A DNA stretch of 64,000 nucleotides from contig NC_087377.1 of the NCBI RefSeq assembly GCF_963675165.1, positions 17,216,518 to 17,280,517 on the forward strand, given 5' to 3'. This DNA comes from Halichondria panicea (lineage: Eukaryota; Porifera; Demospongiae; Suberitida; Halichondriidae). The notes below the pieces were generated by a model. That model did no database searches and was not told where the DNA came from. It saw only the letters and a program-made list of their open reading frames with translations. Numbering within the stretch: position 1 is the first letter of the stretch; each line of letters begins with the position of its first letter. The position numbers and the translations under genes were made by a program. Positions 48,601-59,891 of this stretch are shown in pieces.

Positions 48601-48650
48601 CTAGCCTCGAATCCACGCCGATTAAAATATCGGGGTGGATTCGAGGCTAG
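48601..48650. repeat. Near-perfect hairpin, 22-bp stem
   Basis: CTAGCCTCGAATCCACGCCG followed by AT, a 6-base loop TAAAAT, then the complement with one mismatch (CACG versus CACC). It lies in the spacer before gene F and is absent from the equivalent spacer of genes C and E. Confidence 0.85.
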
Positions 48651-48659
48651 TTAGCCACT

Positions 48660-48690
48660 TGCTCACGTGGCCACGTGGTTTGCATTGCTG
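48660..48690. promoter_or_regulatory. Paired CACGTG E-boxes upstream of gene F
   Basis: CTCACGTGGCCACGTGGTTT holds two CACGTG palindromes. The corresponding site before gene E (about 42801) has one, in CCACGTGGTTTGCTG, and before gene C it is mutated to ACTACATGGTTTGC. This is the same CCACGTGGTTT core as in the Death-kinase promoters. A functional link is inference only. Confidence 0.35.
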
Positions 48691-48801
48691 AATGAATTTT
48701 GGCTCATTCCAAACCAATTTTTTTCCAATAGAGCGTATTCATTTTTGTTAATTAAACTGGGAAAACATCGACTTACATCAGAAAGCTAAGAGCCTTTGGT
48801 C

Positions 48802-49501
48802 AGAGATAAAGTAAGGAAAGGGATTGGCAACGGTCGAAAAAATGTGACTATCTGTGATGCGCTACGTCATCGACTTTTTTCATCTTTTGTAGCCTCCATT
48901 TATAGCTAAAAGTAAAAAAACATGCTTAAGAAAATCAAAATCAAGAATTTATGCAGCCTAGTTGATAAACAGAGACACAACAAAACAAGATATGTAGGTA
49001 AAACATCATAGGCTTACAGTAGTGCTTCTTAAAAGGGGCACAAACTAATATAACACTTTCTTGTCTTTTACAGCCTCCATTTTAGCTATAAATGTAAAAA
49101 ACATACAAAATAGATTTAACCAAGGAAATGTATGCAGGCCAGTTTGTCAACATAGACACAAATAAGCAGGATCTGTAGGCAAAACATCATTTGGCTACGG
49201 CAGTGCTTCTTAAAAGGGGGCACAGACCAATAATAACTAGTTTTCAAGCTCTAGAGCACCACAGTCAATTCTTCCACGCTTGGACTTCACTTTAAATAAA
49301 GCACAGGACACGTGTAGCCTTACTATACGCAATTCTAAAGTCTCATGAGACTAATAACTAACTAAAAGTAATATTACTTCGCGGGCGTTGTGCCAGGAAA
49401 TAATGCGCATCAAGGATGGTTGAGAGGAAATCAATATGAAATCAATGTGAAATGATCACGTGAGTTACTCCCGTTGCCAATCCCTCTATTACTCTATCTC
49501 T
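48802..49501. mobile_element. Inverted-repeat element, 700 bp, upstream of gene F
   Basis: The left end AGAGATAAAGTAAGGAAAGG leads into GATTGGCAACGG. The right end is the complement of AGAGATAGAGTAATAGAGGG plus the same continuation. Inside are two direct copies of a module containing CAGTGCTTCTTAAAAGGGG and CAGCCTCCATTT. No transposase ORF. Related ends occur at 16560 and perhaps 12780. Confidence 0.75.
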
Positions 49502-49507
49502 GCTTTC

Positions 49508-49735
49508 GTAAAGGCTTTGCACCACAGCAGGTTGTCAGCTGAAGCTATCCTTGAGATTCTAATCGTTTTGTGAGCTACTACTTGCCCCAGCCTGCCCGTA
49601 AGCTGTTGAAAGTGTATCACTAGTCTCAGTAAAATCTCTCTTAGGCTAGCTCCAGCTGGATACACGACAGACTAATAGTAGTAGCTCACGATTGGGCTCA
49701 AGCTTTAGCTGTGGTGCAAAGGCTTGCAGATAATT
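49508..49735. repeat. Foldback structure upstream of gene F
   Basis: AGGCTTTGCACCACAG (about 49512) pairs with CTGTGGTGCAAAGGCT (about 49709), and GTGAGCTACTACTTG (about 49571) with TAGTAGTAGCTCAC (about 49675). It follows directly after the 48802-49501 element, so the two may be one compound insertion. Confidence 0.65.
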
Positions 49736-49926
49736 ATATGCAGAGTAAAGCCTCTTGTATAGGTCGATTTTTTCACAAAATAAACAGGCCTAAAGGCTTT
49801 ATTGGAGAAAGATTGGTTTGAAATGAGCCATAATTACGTAACTGTTCACGTGACAGGTACTTCCGCTCTCGACATTGCAGTTGCAAGAACTCCTCAAATC
49901 CCTGTAGCTAGCTAGCTGCAAAAGCA

Positions 49927-52900
49927 ATGTTTTCTTTGCAAGATGATGCTGACTTGAGGGAGTTTGTGCTGGAGAATGTGGAGCACTTTGGAGAGGAGAG
50001 AGTTCTAGGAACTGGCTCCTATGGCTCTGTTCAAGAGGTCAGTCACTGCATGCTCTATTTCTGTGCACTGTCTCTAGTGTATCTGCTAGCTATTCAAGTG
50101 TGACTGCCTCCATGCACAGGTGATGATCAATGGTGAGGTGTATGCAGCCAAGAAGATCCACGAGGTTCTCCTGGAGACGGATGAGCGTGGTGGAGTGGCC
50201 AACCTAGCTGGGAACTACCGCCGAGAGTGTCGACTCATGGCTCGCATCCGTCACCCCAACATCACCCAGTTCATTGGGCTGTGTTTCGTGACTGGCTCTC
50301 GACTGCCTCTCCTGGTCATGGAGAGGCTGGACTCAAGTCTGGACGATCTCCTGGAGTCCACCCCCAACATCCCCCTCTCTGTCACCCAGTACATTCTGGT
50401 CTGTGTGGCTCGAGGGCTGCTCCACCTGCATCGTGAGTCCGTGGTCCATCGTGACCTCACTGCCAGGAACGTCCTGCTGACGGCATCTCTGAGAGCCAAG
50501 ATCACTGACTTTGGTAACTCTCGTATCGTGAATCTGGAGCCTGGTCGACTGGCCAGGACTCTAACGAGGTTTCCTGGGACACTGGTGTACATGCCGCCCG
50601 AGGCCCTCTCTGACAGAGGTCACAGTGTGTACGGACCCAGTCTGGACGTCTTCTCTTTCGGAGTGCTGCAATTGTTTGCACTCACACAAGTATGTTGATG
50701 TTATTTATAGTCATGATGACCTTTCATCAGTAAATTATCTTTCAATATACCTTATAAGTATTGTGGTTGTATGTGTTGGGGAGATCCCCCTTTAATATTG
50801 TTGACCTTCAGCAAATGCATTTTGTATGTATGATTGTGAATATACGTGCACTCATTTTCTCCATACATACAGACATACATAAAAACAATCATGACAGTCA
50901 GTATTCACATGTTCTTCCACTCGTGTCATTGGACTAGGTGTTTCCAGGAGATCTCCTTGCCCCCACGTACAGCGACCCCAACAACCCAGACCACCTCCTG
51001 GCTCGCTCAGAGTTTGAGCGTCGAGGTCCCTACACGGCTCTCCTTGAGAGGAGTCTGGCGGGTGGACGTGAGCACCCTCTGTTTGGTCTGGTGAGGGAGT
51101 GTCTGGCCAACACCCCAGAGAGAAGACCGACCACCACTGAGCTCCTCTCGTCTCTGGAGGAGGTGGGGAGGGAGATGGACGGAGGACTGCTCCAGCTGGA
51201 CATTGGACGAGTAAAGACTGCCAGGACCCTCAGGGCAAAGGAGAAGAGGATAGAGGCTCTACAGGTGAGTCCAGTCCAGTGAGCTAGTGGGTGCAAAGGT
51301 CTGACACTGCATGCTGTACTCTGTTCTCAGAGAGAGGTGGTCCAGAAGGACAGGATACTGGAGAGGAAAGATGAGCAACTTACTGAGAAAGATGTACTTC
51401 TAGTGCAAAAAGACAACCAACTTGAACAGAGCGTTGCACTACTGGCACAAAAAGATGAGCTACTTGTTCAAAAAGATGAGGAAGTAGTGGACAAAGATAC
51501 TCAGCTTGCTAGACAGCAACAGGTCAGCAGAACCAGTTTATTTTGTTCATTATAAGCTATTTTATTCAACGAGCTAACATGTTGATAACCTTTTTTTCAC
51601 TTTATACAGATATTGAATAGTGTCCGTGCTAATGCTGCCACCAAAGATGGTATGATTGCTGACAAGGACAGACAACTCAGTGAACAAGAGTCAACGATCG
51701 CTAATCTCATTTCCCAGAGAGAGGCTGCTCTAGTTGAGAGGGCCGCTCTCTTACAGGTATTATAGTAGTCACCAAATGCACACACTCTTATACGCTAGTA
51801 TTATACTACAATAATGATATTTGTTTGCGTACATGTAGCTAAGTGTGTCGATGAGATTCCAACAATAGTAGTATACCTCAACAATTGATGCTATTGTATA
51901 AATCATGCTAAGCTGCTAAATACACATCCGTTTGAGTGTGCCTATAATTATGTACTTCCTTTAGCGGAAATTGTTGTTTATTCTCGTTCTGTTGTAGAAT
52001 TTCCACTAATGATATTCACGTCTGTGTTTTAATTTAAAGATTTCCACCAACGTTCCCCTGTACAGGCTCACAGGGAACAAATTGAACACAAAGATGCTGA
52101 GCTGGTCAGGAGAGACGCCATCATTCAACAGCAGAGACAGGTGAGACAAAATGCACCATTATATTATTGCAGAGCTATAGTAGAAGCTTTGATCTCTTAT
52201 AATCGTACTGTACATTCTATTAGACTGGTGGGCGTGGCCTCTTAAGCTAATTAGAGAAAGTGATTTAGTGTGCATGCAATTATTGCTACAAGTAACACTC
52301 GCTTGTTAGTAGACACTATCCTAATTACACTCATTCATTATTCAGGGTCCCCCTCCCAGAGAGTTGAGACCTCCACTCACTCTGAAATGGAGAAAAGGAA
52401 AAGACATGCCAATCAAGATGGGTCACTCGGTACAGAGTGTTGTTATCGGTGACACGGTGTATGTTGGTGGAGGGTTTGCAGACAATGATCGTGACATGTG
52501 TACAGTGATGAAGCTCGAGCAAGATCAATGGACCAAACTACCAGAGTACACTGCCAAGTACTTCGCTATGACATCACTCGCTAATCGACTAGTGCTGGTG
52601 GGAGGGAAAGATCCAAGAAACAGCAAACCCACCAATCAACTAGCAGTGTTTGAATCAGGGGAATGGCCTCACCCGTACCCACCAATGAACATTGCTCATT
52701 CTCACTCAACAGCTGTCTCCTTTAACAACCACATCATTGTAGCTGGTGGGTGGGATGATAAAAAACGTATCTCCTCTGTGGAGGTGTTGGACGTGGCATC
52801 AAGAAGATGGTACATTGCTCAGTCACTACCTAACCCACGATCAGTACTGAAATCGACTCTCATAAGAAACACCCTCTACCTAATGGGAGGGTTCGATCAC

Positions 52901-53272
52901 ACTCTGAGTGCAACCAAGACAGTGTACCACGTCGACCTCACTGAACTCGTTGCAAAGGCCCATTCGAACCTGGACACACCCACTCTCTGGCAGACCTTAC
53001 AGGAAGTACCACTCGTGTTCTCAGCTCCTCTCAGTATTGGGAGGTCACTATTAGCTATTGGTGGACGGGACGACAGATACAACTCAAGTTCATCGATCTA
53101 CCTCTACCAGCCTGACACCAGGCGGTGGGTGAAAGTAGGAGACCTGCCTACTGCACGATACTACTGCACATGCTCAGTACTTCCTAGTGGAGAGGTCATT
53201 GTAGCCGGAGGACGGACAAAACCATTTGGTAATTTTGTTCAAAGAGTTGATTTCTTTCGTATAAGCGATTAA
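49927..53272 (+). CDS. Gene F: kinase-coiled coil-Kelch protein (about 782 aa)
   Basis: Seven phase-0 exons: 49927-50037, 50120-50689, 50938-51264, 51331-51522, 51610-51756, 52066-52140 and 52346-53272. The kinase motifs are identical to gene C (GTGSYGSVQE, YAAKK, HRDLTARN, DFGNSR, MPPEAL). Exon 4 is 192 nt, the shortest of the three; it lacks the EQIVQKD heptad. The promoter region is unlike that of C and E because of the inverted-repeat elements and E-boxes at 48600-49735. The Kelch face differs again (GGK, AHSHS, AGGW, MGGF, PLVF, RYYC). The protein ends in SISD/RISD-type sequence (VDFFRISD), as A, C and G do, whereas B, D and E end in SISAN. Confidence 0.85.
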
Positions 53273-55059
53273 TTAGTTATTGTAATATGTTGTGCATTGT
53301 TAACGATTTTTTTGAACAAGGACAATTAATTTTCGTTTATAATTAATTTTATTCAAACTGTTGATTTCTTCTCTATAAGTGCTATTTATATTTAGTTATT
53401 GTTTCTCTTTAATTGTGCGATGAGTTTATAACGATATTGATATTTTTTATCATGTTGAGAAAATTAAGTTGCAACAGAATTTTATCGCATATAATTATAG
53501 TTATTATGATGACATGAAGTGGTACATACATAATTACATTGCCAGAAAATAGTACAAAAACAGACAATAATATTTAACAGTCTCATAACAAGTTCAGGTC
53601 CTTGGTTGGGGTCTTGTCCGAGGGTAGGGTGGACGCCTTCTCCCAGAATCCAAAGTCTATCTCCTCTTCCGAGTCAGACAGTGAGGGGTGGGGCTCGGGA
53701 ACTGAGGGGTTAAAGAGTCACATGGTCATAGTCACACTGAGTGGTCAGTTTACGTGAGGCCCCTCTCTTTCTTAGCAGCATAGTAGGCCTAAAGGTGTGT
53801 GTGTGTGTGTGGGGGGGGGGTCGTACATGATTGTACATTGCACACCTTCAAATAGGACACACTATAGCTGACCTTGAATGACTTTAAGGGACTCTACAAA
53901 GTATGACACAAATGCATTTTCCAGTTAATGTACTCTGTACCTCTACCTCCATTCTCAGTGCCTCACCTTGTCTCCTCAACACTTGGCCGGGCTGAAAAAT
54001 GGCCGCATAACTGGGGGCCGGAAAAGATGAGGGGTGGAAAAATCAAACAATAGTACAGAAGACATGCAAATCGATCAGTCAATCTACAATTAGAACTAGA
54101 GCACTGAAGTGCTACCCTCGGCTGTTGACATAAATAATAAAGATCTATAGAAACCAGAGTAGTGTTATACAATAGTATATATGATCTGGCTAAGCAGCAA
54201 GTAACGGGAGCAATAAAATAAAACTAGACTATAGGCTGAAACTTTTGAGAACGAGTTTTAGTAGAATCATAACACTAATAGTATCTTATCGCACTAGATT
54301 ATAATCTTACTTCAAGGTATACAGTGAAACAGTATAGCTGTACTCTAGAGGTGGCATAGGTCCGCTATGGAGTCCATTAATTAACCTGACTGTATTCTAT
54401 AATAATCTCTATAGAGTGACTAGAATAAGAAAAGCTTCACTACAACTCTACACACTAACTGACGTGACACAACTCACTAGTCGAGCCACTTTGATTTCTT
54501 GCTCTTGGACTTAAACAGAGCCGAGTCAGCACTCGTCCTGTGCAACAGAGAAACATTTATTAATCAACTAACATTGTTAGTACAAATACAATAAAATCGG
54601 AGGTTCGCAACACAAGATGACTATACAAGTCAACAAAGCTCTCAGAAAGAGACTTACAATGTGTGTAGTTGTCTGACATGCTATCACTCACTTCTCCAGC
54701 ATCAGTTTCTCATTGTTTATAATGATCTGATCCACTCCAGGTGCGTTGCTACTGCTGGTTGCTAGGTGGAGCTCCGCTAGTAAGCTCTCCTCATTGGGGT
54801 CAAAGTCCACCTCACCTGGTTGGTACAAATCCTCAGGTCTAGTAGGGAGAAAACACGTGAACAGTACTTACTACGAATTATGGCAAAACAATAATAACTC
54901 TATACACACACAAGCACGTCTTCAAACACTGCACACGTAGCCAAGGCAATGGCTATAATAGTCTCAAGCAACTTCACCATAACACGACCCCTGGCTATAA
55001 GGTCAAATACTCGTGTCATTAGAGCCCTTGTCAGAGCTTGCTACATGATGGTAGTCTAC

Positions 55060-56838
55060 CTCTGCGCACTTAAGGCCCGGGTCCAGATTTTAATACCAAA
55101 ATTTACACTATGTTCATACTGCTGTATTATTTGCAATATACAGTGTATGCTGCATCAAAATGATCCAAAATGAAGCTCAATGTTTTCTTTTTCCAAAAAA
55201 CTAATTAGATTAATTCAATTATGCTAATTAGTCCCGTAAATGGTGATGACGTCATGCCACTTTCAGAAAGAGAAGTGCAAATACGGCGTTGAAGATGCCA
55301 AGATTAAGCTTCAAAAACAAGGCTAGATGAACATCTCATAGCTAGGTACTAGTATCCTTGATGGGAAGAGTAGGAGTTATTGTATTCTTGAGATACACAA
55401 AATAGCCTACCTCTAGGGTGGCTGTCAGAGCTAAAGAAGCTAGCATAGCTAAGAAAGTTTTGGACATTTTTACTTCCCATCAAGGAAACATAATCATAAC
55501 AACATACTCTATCTTTTGAGGGCCTAAACAGCTACTCTTACCTTGTTTAAGTCCGCCGTATTTGTTGCCAAAGATAATCTATAATAGTTCTAGCAGCTAG
55601 CTAAGCAAATACATTGACCTTATGACGTCACATGCAATGAATAACATTAATAAACATTATGAATCTTATTAACACTATAGTGCATGTCAGCATGCATGGC
55701 CATATTGCATAATATGCAACTTAGGAATGTAAACTAAATAGGACTTGACAATTAATTTTTAAACTTACGGCATATTATATATTACATATTTATCTACAGT
55801 TTGGCTGATTCAGTTTCCATGGAAACTCTTGTAATTACAAACCACGACTATAATTAAAGAAGTAATTGATTTTCAAACTTTCTTGAATAACCGACATTGT
55901 ATTATGTTTGGTATCATAATATTTGGGGTATACTGACTTATAGCACATGTACTTACACTTTATAGAGAGATTTTATTGAAAACATGCAGTAAAGATATTT
56001 TACAATTATTAATTAACTTTATGGGTACATATTTTGAATTTATATCATGTTCAATAAGGATTATGATATCAACTTCAAACCAGGGTGATTAATTCAATTA
56101 ACTGCTAATAGACAACACTATAGAGAGTTTTTATCATTTGTACAAAAGAAATGAAAAAAAAGTGGGAGTACAAAGATAAAATTACTCATTGATACTTATG
56201 CGTCTATGGGACAAGCATGCCTTCTTGTATTTCTTAACTTGTTCATCAGAAACTTGGAGTCTAATGAAAGCTCATCAGTTTCAGTTGAAACATTAAGATC
56301 AGGAAGTGAGGAATCACCATCATCAGATCGTGAACTTTGTGAGAGTTTTGCCTTCTTTGTAGCTCTGGCTTGCTGCAGATGCTTGCTTCTCTTGTTTGTA
56401 CGAGGCATGAATAGCTCAGGAGACAATGGATTAATGGCAGAAATAGCTAGCTAGCTAGAAATAGCTATTAAATCAGAGCTAGTGAAAAACATCTATTTTG
56501 TATCTAAAAAGAAAAAATACGTTGCCATGGCGATGACGTCAATCGCGTCATAATTGCCCACACATTTTTGCCTTTTTTGGTGGGCCACTCTATATCTCCA
56601 GAAATACTTACTCAAATGAAATTTCGAAAAAACCATTAAATAGAGCTCTGCAAAAGCTGATGATTGACACTAACTTTACCACAAAAATGTGTTTACTACG
56701 TGAATGACATGCAATGCAAATTATGGCCACTTATGGTGAATTGCACTATACATGATCTTCTACATGATCTACATAAAATGTTGGCAATGAATAAAATTAA
56801 TCTTATCAGTGCCTGACCCAGGCCTTAACTGCGCAGAG
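55060..56838. mobile_element. DNA-transposon-like insertion, 1.78 kb
   Basis: The termini CTCTGCGCACTTAAGGCCCG and the complement of CTCTGCGCAGTTAAGGCCTG are inverted repeats of about 24 bp. The flanks AC (55058-55059 and 56839-56840) suggest a 2-bp duplication. Units 2 and 6 read continuously through the site (GTAGTCTACTGG), so the insertion is specific to this unit. The interior has no recognisable transposase. It carries one small basic ORF (next entry) and long AT-rich stretches. Superfamily not assigned. Confidence 0.85.
56196..56408 (-). CDS. Small basic protein inside the 1.78-kb element (70 aa)
   Basis: It starts MPRTNKRSKHLQQARATKKA, then SQSSRSDDGDSSLPDLNV, and ends RRHACPIDA-stop. 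An in-frame ATG six codons upstream exists, but MPRTNKRS is the more likely start. The N-terminus is strongly basic and looks like a nuclear or nucleic-acid-binding tail, followed by a serine/aspartate-rich acidic part. I recall MPR-K-R-HL--AR starts in ORFs of invertebrate DNA transposons but cannot name the family. It may be the remaining first exon of a transposon gene. Confidence 0.45.
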   Translation of the reverse strand: MPRTNKRSKHLQQARATKKAKLSQSSRSDDGDSSLPDLNVSTETDELSLDSKFLMNKLRNTRRHACPIDA

Positions 56839-57279
56839 ACTGGCGCACTCTTCAACATACTATTTAAAAGTTTCAAACAGCTTTCCAGACCATCCAAACA
56901 AAATCAAATGCGTCCTATAGGAACAGTGTACATGAAAATGTTGGCAGTAGGTATATCCTATCAGGCTATTAAATAACAACACTATCACTCACTCATCATC
57001 CTGAGTTTGTCATCAGACTTGCATCTTTACGAGCAGCTTCGTCATGTAGGATCATCTGATTGGCCAGGGACTTGCCCTCTGCACCTCCTCAGCAATGGTC
57101 TCTCTCCATGGTCCTGGCTATGTCACTGTGGCCCACAATGGGACTGGACAAAGCCTCCAGGCAATAGATTTTGGCCATGCTTCAAAATGTGATTTGCTGA
57201 TTCAGCATTGTTATTGCAGAAAAGGGGGCGTATCTTGGTAGAGATCCAACCCTCTGCGCTGCGTAGGTTGGTTGGACCG

Positions 57280-58486
57280 GCACACAGGAAATAGATTGAG
57301 CACAAAGATGCTGAGCTGGTCAGGAGAGACGCCATCATTCAACAGCAGAGACAGGTGAGACAAAATGCACCATTATATTATTGCAGAGCTATAGTAGAAG
57401 CTTTGATCTCTTATAATCGTACTGTACATTCTATTAGACTAGTGGGCGTGGCCTCTTAAGCTAATTAGAGAAAGTGATTTAGTGTGCATGCAATTATTGC
57501 TACAAGTAACACTCGCTTGTTAGTAGACACTATCCTAATTACACTCATTCATTATTCAGGGTCCCCCTCCCAGAGAGTTGAGACCTCCACTCACTCTGAA
57601 ATGGAGAAGAGGAAAAGACATGCCAATCAAGATGGGCATCTCGGTACAGAGTGTTGTTATCGGTGACACGGTGTATGTTGGTGGAGGGTTTGCAGACAAT
57701 AATCGTGACAGGTGTACAGTGATGAAGCTCGAGCAAGATCAATGGACCAAACTACCAAAGTACACTGCCAGGTGGTTCGCTATGACATCACTCGCTAATC
57801 GACTAGTGCTGGTGGGAGGAATTGATCCAAGTAACAACAAACCCACCAATCAACTAGCAGTGTTTGAATCAGGGGAATGGACTCACCCGTACCCACCAAT
57901 GAACATTGCTCGCCATTCCTCAACAGCTGTCTCCTTCAACAACTACATCATTGTAGCTGGTGGGCGTGATGATAAAGTACGTATCTCCTCTGTGGAGGTG
58001 TTGGACGTGGCATCAAGAAGATGGTACATTGCTCAGTCACTACCTAACCCACAATCAGAACTGAAATCGACTCTCATAGGAAACACCCTCTACCTAATGG
58101 GAGGGTGGGATCACACTAGGGGGGCAATCAAGACAGTGCACCACGTCGACCTCAATGAACTCATTGCAAAGGCCCTTTCCAACCTGGACACACCCACTCT
58201 CTGGCAGATTTTACAAGAAGTACCACTCAAGTTCTCAGCTCCTCTCAGTATTGGGAGGTCACTATTAGCCGTTGGTGGACGGGACGACAGAGACAACTCA
58301 AGTTCATCGATCCACCTCTACCAGCCTGACACCAGGAGGTGGGTGAAAGTGGGAGACCTGCCTACTGCACGAGACTGCTGCACATGCTCAGTACTTCCTA
58401 GTGGAGAGGTCATTGTAGCCGGAGGACAGACAAAACTATTTGGTAATTATCTTCAAACAGTTGATATCTTTTGTATAAGCGATTAA
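57280..58486 (+). pseudogene. Kelch copy G: 5'-truncated coil/Kelch module
   Basis: Coil exon 57280-57354 has a TAG at codon 5 (GCA CAC AGG AAA TAG, 57292-57294), where the other copies have GAACAG. Before it there is no kinase, death fold or linker: sequence of minus-strand unit 7 runs to about 57250 and then a short CCAACCCTCTGCGCTGCG stretch leads straight into the exon. The Kelch exon 57560-58486 itself is fully open (302 codons from an internal ATG, six blades, GGI, ARH, AGGR, MGGW, PLKF, RDCC). A Kelch-only protein from an internal start is conceivable. Otherwise it could act as a donor of sequence for gene conversion. Confidence 0.7.
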
Positions 58487-58594
58487 TTAGTTATTGTAAT
58501 ATGTTGTGCATTGTTAACGATCTTTTTGAAAAAAGTTTTCTAATTAAGTTCGCATATTTCGTTTATTTTTATTCGAACTGTTGATCTATAAGTG

Positions 58595-58740
58595 CTAAAT
58601 ACCGTATAGCGCGAAATTTTTGAGGCATTTATATTTTGTGGATAGGCCTCTTTTCGTTGCACAATGTTCGCGGAATGACTGCTTACCGGAAGCCACGCCT
58701 TAAATATTTGCACGTTATAAGCAGGTAAGGGAAAATTAAG
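58595..58740. repeat. Truncated MITE of the ACCGTATAGCG family, second copy
   Basis: Same truncated element as at 1406-1560, following Kelch G as that one follows Kelch A. It is part of the large end-to-end duplication. Confidence 0.6.
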
Positions 58741-58852
58741 TTGCAATAGAATTTTATCGCATATAAAGTTATTATGATGACATGAAGTGGTACATACATA
58801 ATTACATTGCCAGAAAATAGTACAAAAACAAACAAAATAATATTTAACAGTC

Positions 58853-59290
58853 TCATAACAAGTTCAGGTCCTTGGTTGGGGTCTTGTCCGAGGGTAGGGT
58901 GGACGCCTTATCCCAGAATCCAAAGTCTATCTCCTCTTCCAAGTCAGACAGTGAGGGGTGGGGCTCGGGAACAGAGAGTCACATGGTCATAGTCATACTG
59001 AGTGGAAGTTTGAGGGCTTAGGAAGTAAGGGGTGAGAAAATCACAAGATAACAGTAGCTATAATTTATACAGGCTAAATGCAAAATGGCTCAACTATGAT
59101 AAAGGGACACCACACACAACACATGTACTGGTATACAATATGTACGTACTTACATTATGAATACTAGAATAATCGTAAGAGTCAGTTGAAGTGATACCTT
59201 TTGTGAAGAATGAGAGCTGCTGAGCTTTGACACTCTCCAGGAACTTGTCAAAGTCCTCCTCGTCCTGAGTCAGTGTTCTGTAGCCAGGAT
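58853..59290 (-). pseudogene. Minus-strand coiled-coil gene fragment, unit 8
   Basis: Terminal exon at 58853 (stop; DSEEEIDF-type, with CCAAGTCAG in place of CCGAGTCAG and a short deletion at its 5' end). A further exon at about 59288-59202 reads GYRTLTQDEEDFDKFLESVK, then AQQLSFF, with donor GTATCAC. In unit 1 only a scrap of that exon is left. From its position it should lie between the coil exon and the terminal exon of the intact ancestral gene. Confidence 0.5.
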
Positions 59291-59891
59291 AAACAACACA
59301 TGGACACATTCAAACTGGTAGTGTGCTGAAGGGTCTGGTACACGTACTGTACAATGTCATGTACAAATATTGTGAGCTAGTGTTCTCAATTGACACACGT
59401 TTCCCTGTACACACCTAAACTGCATACATTGAAGCATACCTTGTATACAAATGCATGTACATACAGACTAGTGAGCATGCTAGGTTCCCATTCTTTGTAC
59501 TGTACATTCAATAGTACACAGTCAACTCATTGCACTGCATAACTACACATTATACACACGTACCTTGTTCTTGATGAAGGTTCTTCTCAATGCCAGCTAA
59601 TGGTTAGCTCATGCACAAGCAGTCGATTACCAGGCCAACTTTCTAGGAAGTGCGGCTTGAGATGGAGGCTAGGCTGCACATAATTATAATGGGCGTGGTT
59701 ACATATAAATGGGCTTTGCTACAATATTTTTCTCAAAGAGCTCCACACAAATATCATGTATAAAAACTATGTATACATAATAATACTGACAATGTAGCTA
59801 TAGTAAGTGAAGGAGAGATTACTAAAAAACACACGTTAAAACTAGAACAGTATAAACAGTCCACAATTATAATATACTGTACACTACTGTT

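Larger units (their letters stand above)
53583..57130 (-). pseudogene. Minus-strand coiled-coil gene, unit 7, split by a 1.78-kb insertion
   Basis: Terminal exon at 53583 (stop), YAAIFQPGQ coil exon at about 53935-54015, SADSALFKSKSK at about 54480-54540, PEDLY-type exon at about 54695-54840 (IIINNEKLMLEK side intact) and KFLANQ/RETIAEEV sequence at about 57005-57125. It carries both the SADSALF and the PEDLY exons, which together with units 2 and 3 gives the consensus exon order. The element 55060-56838 sits in the intron between PEDLY and RETIAEEV. Confidence 0.5.
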
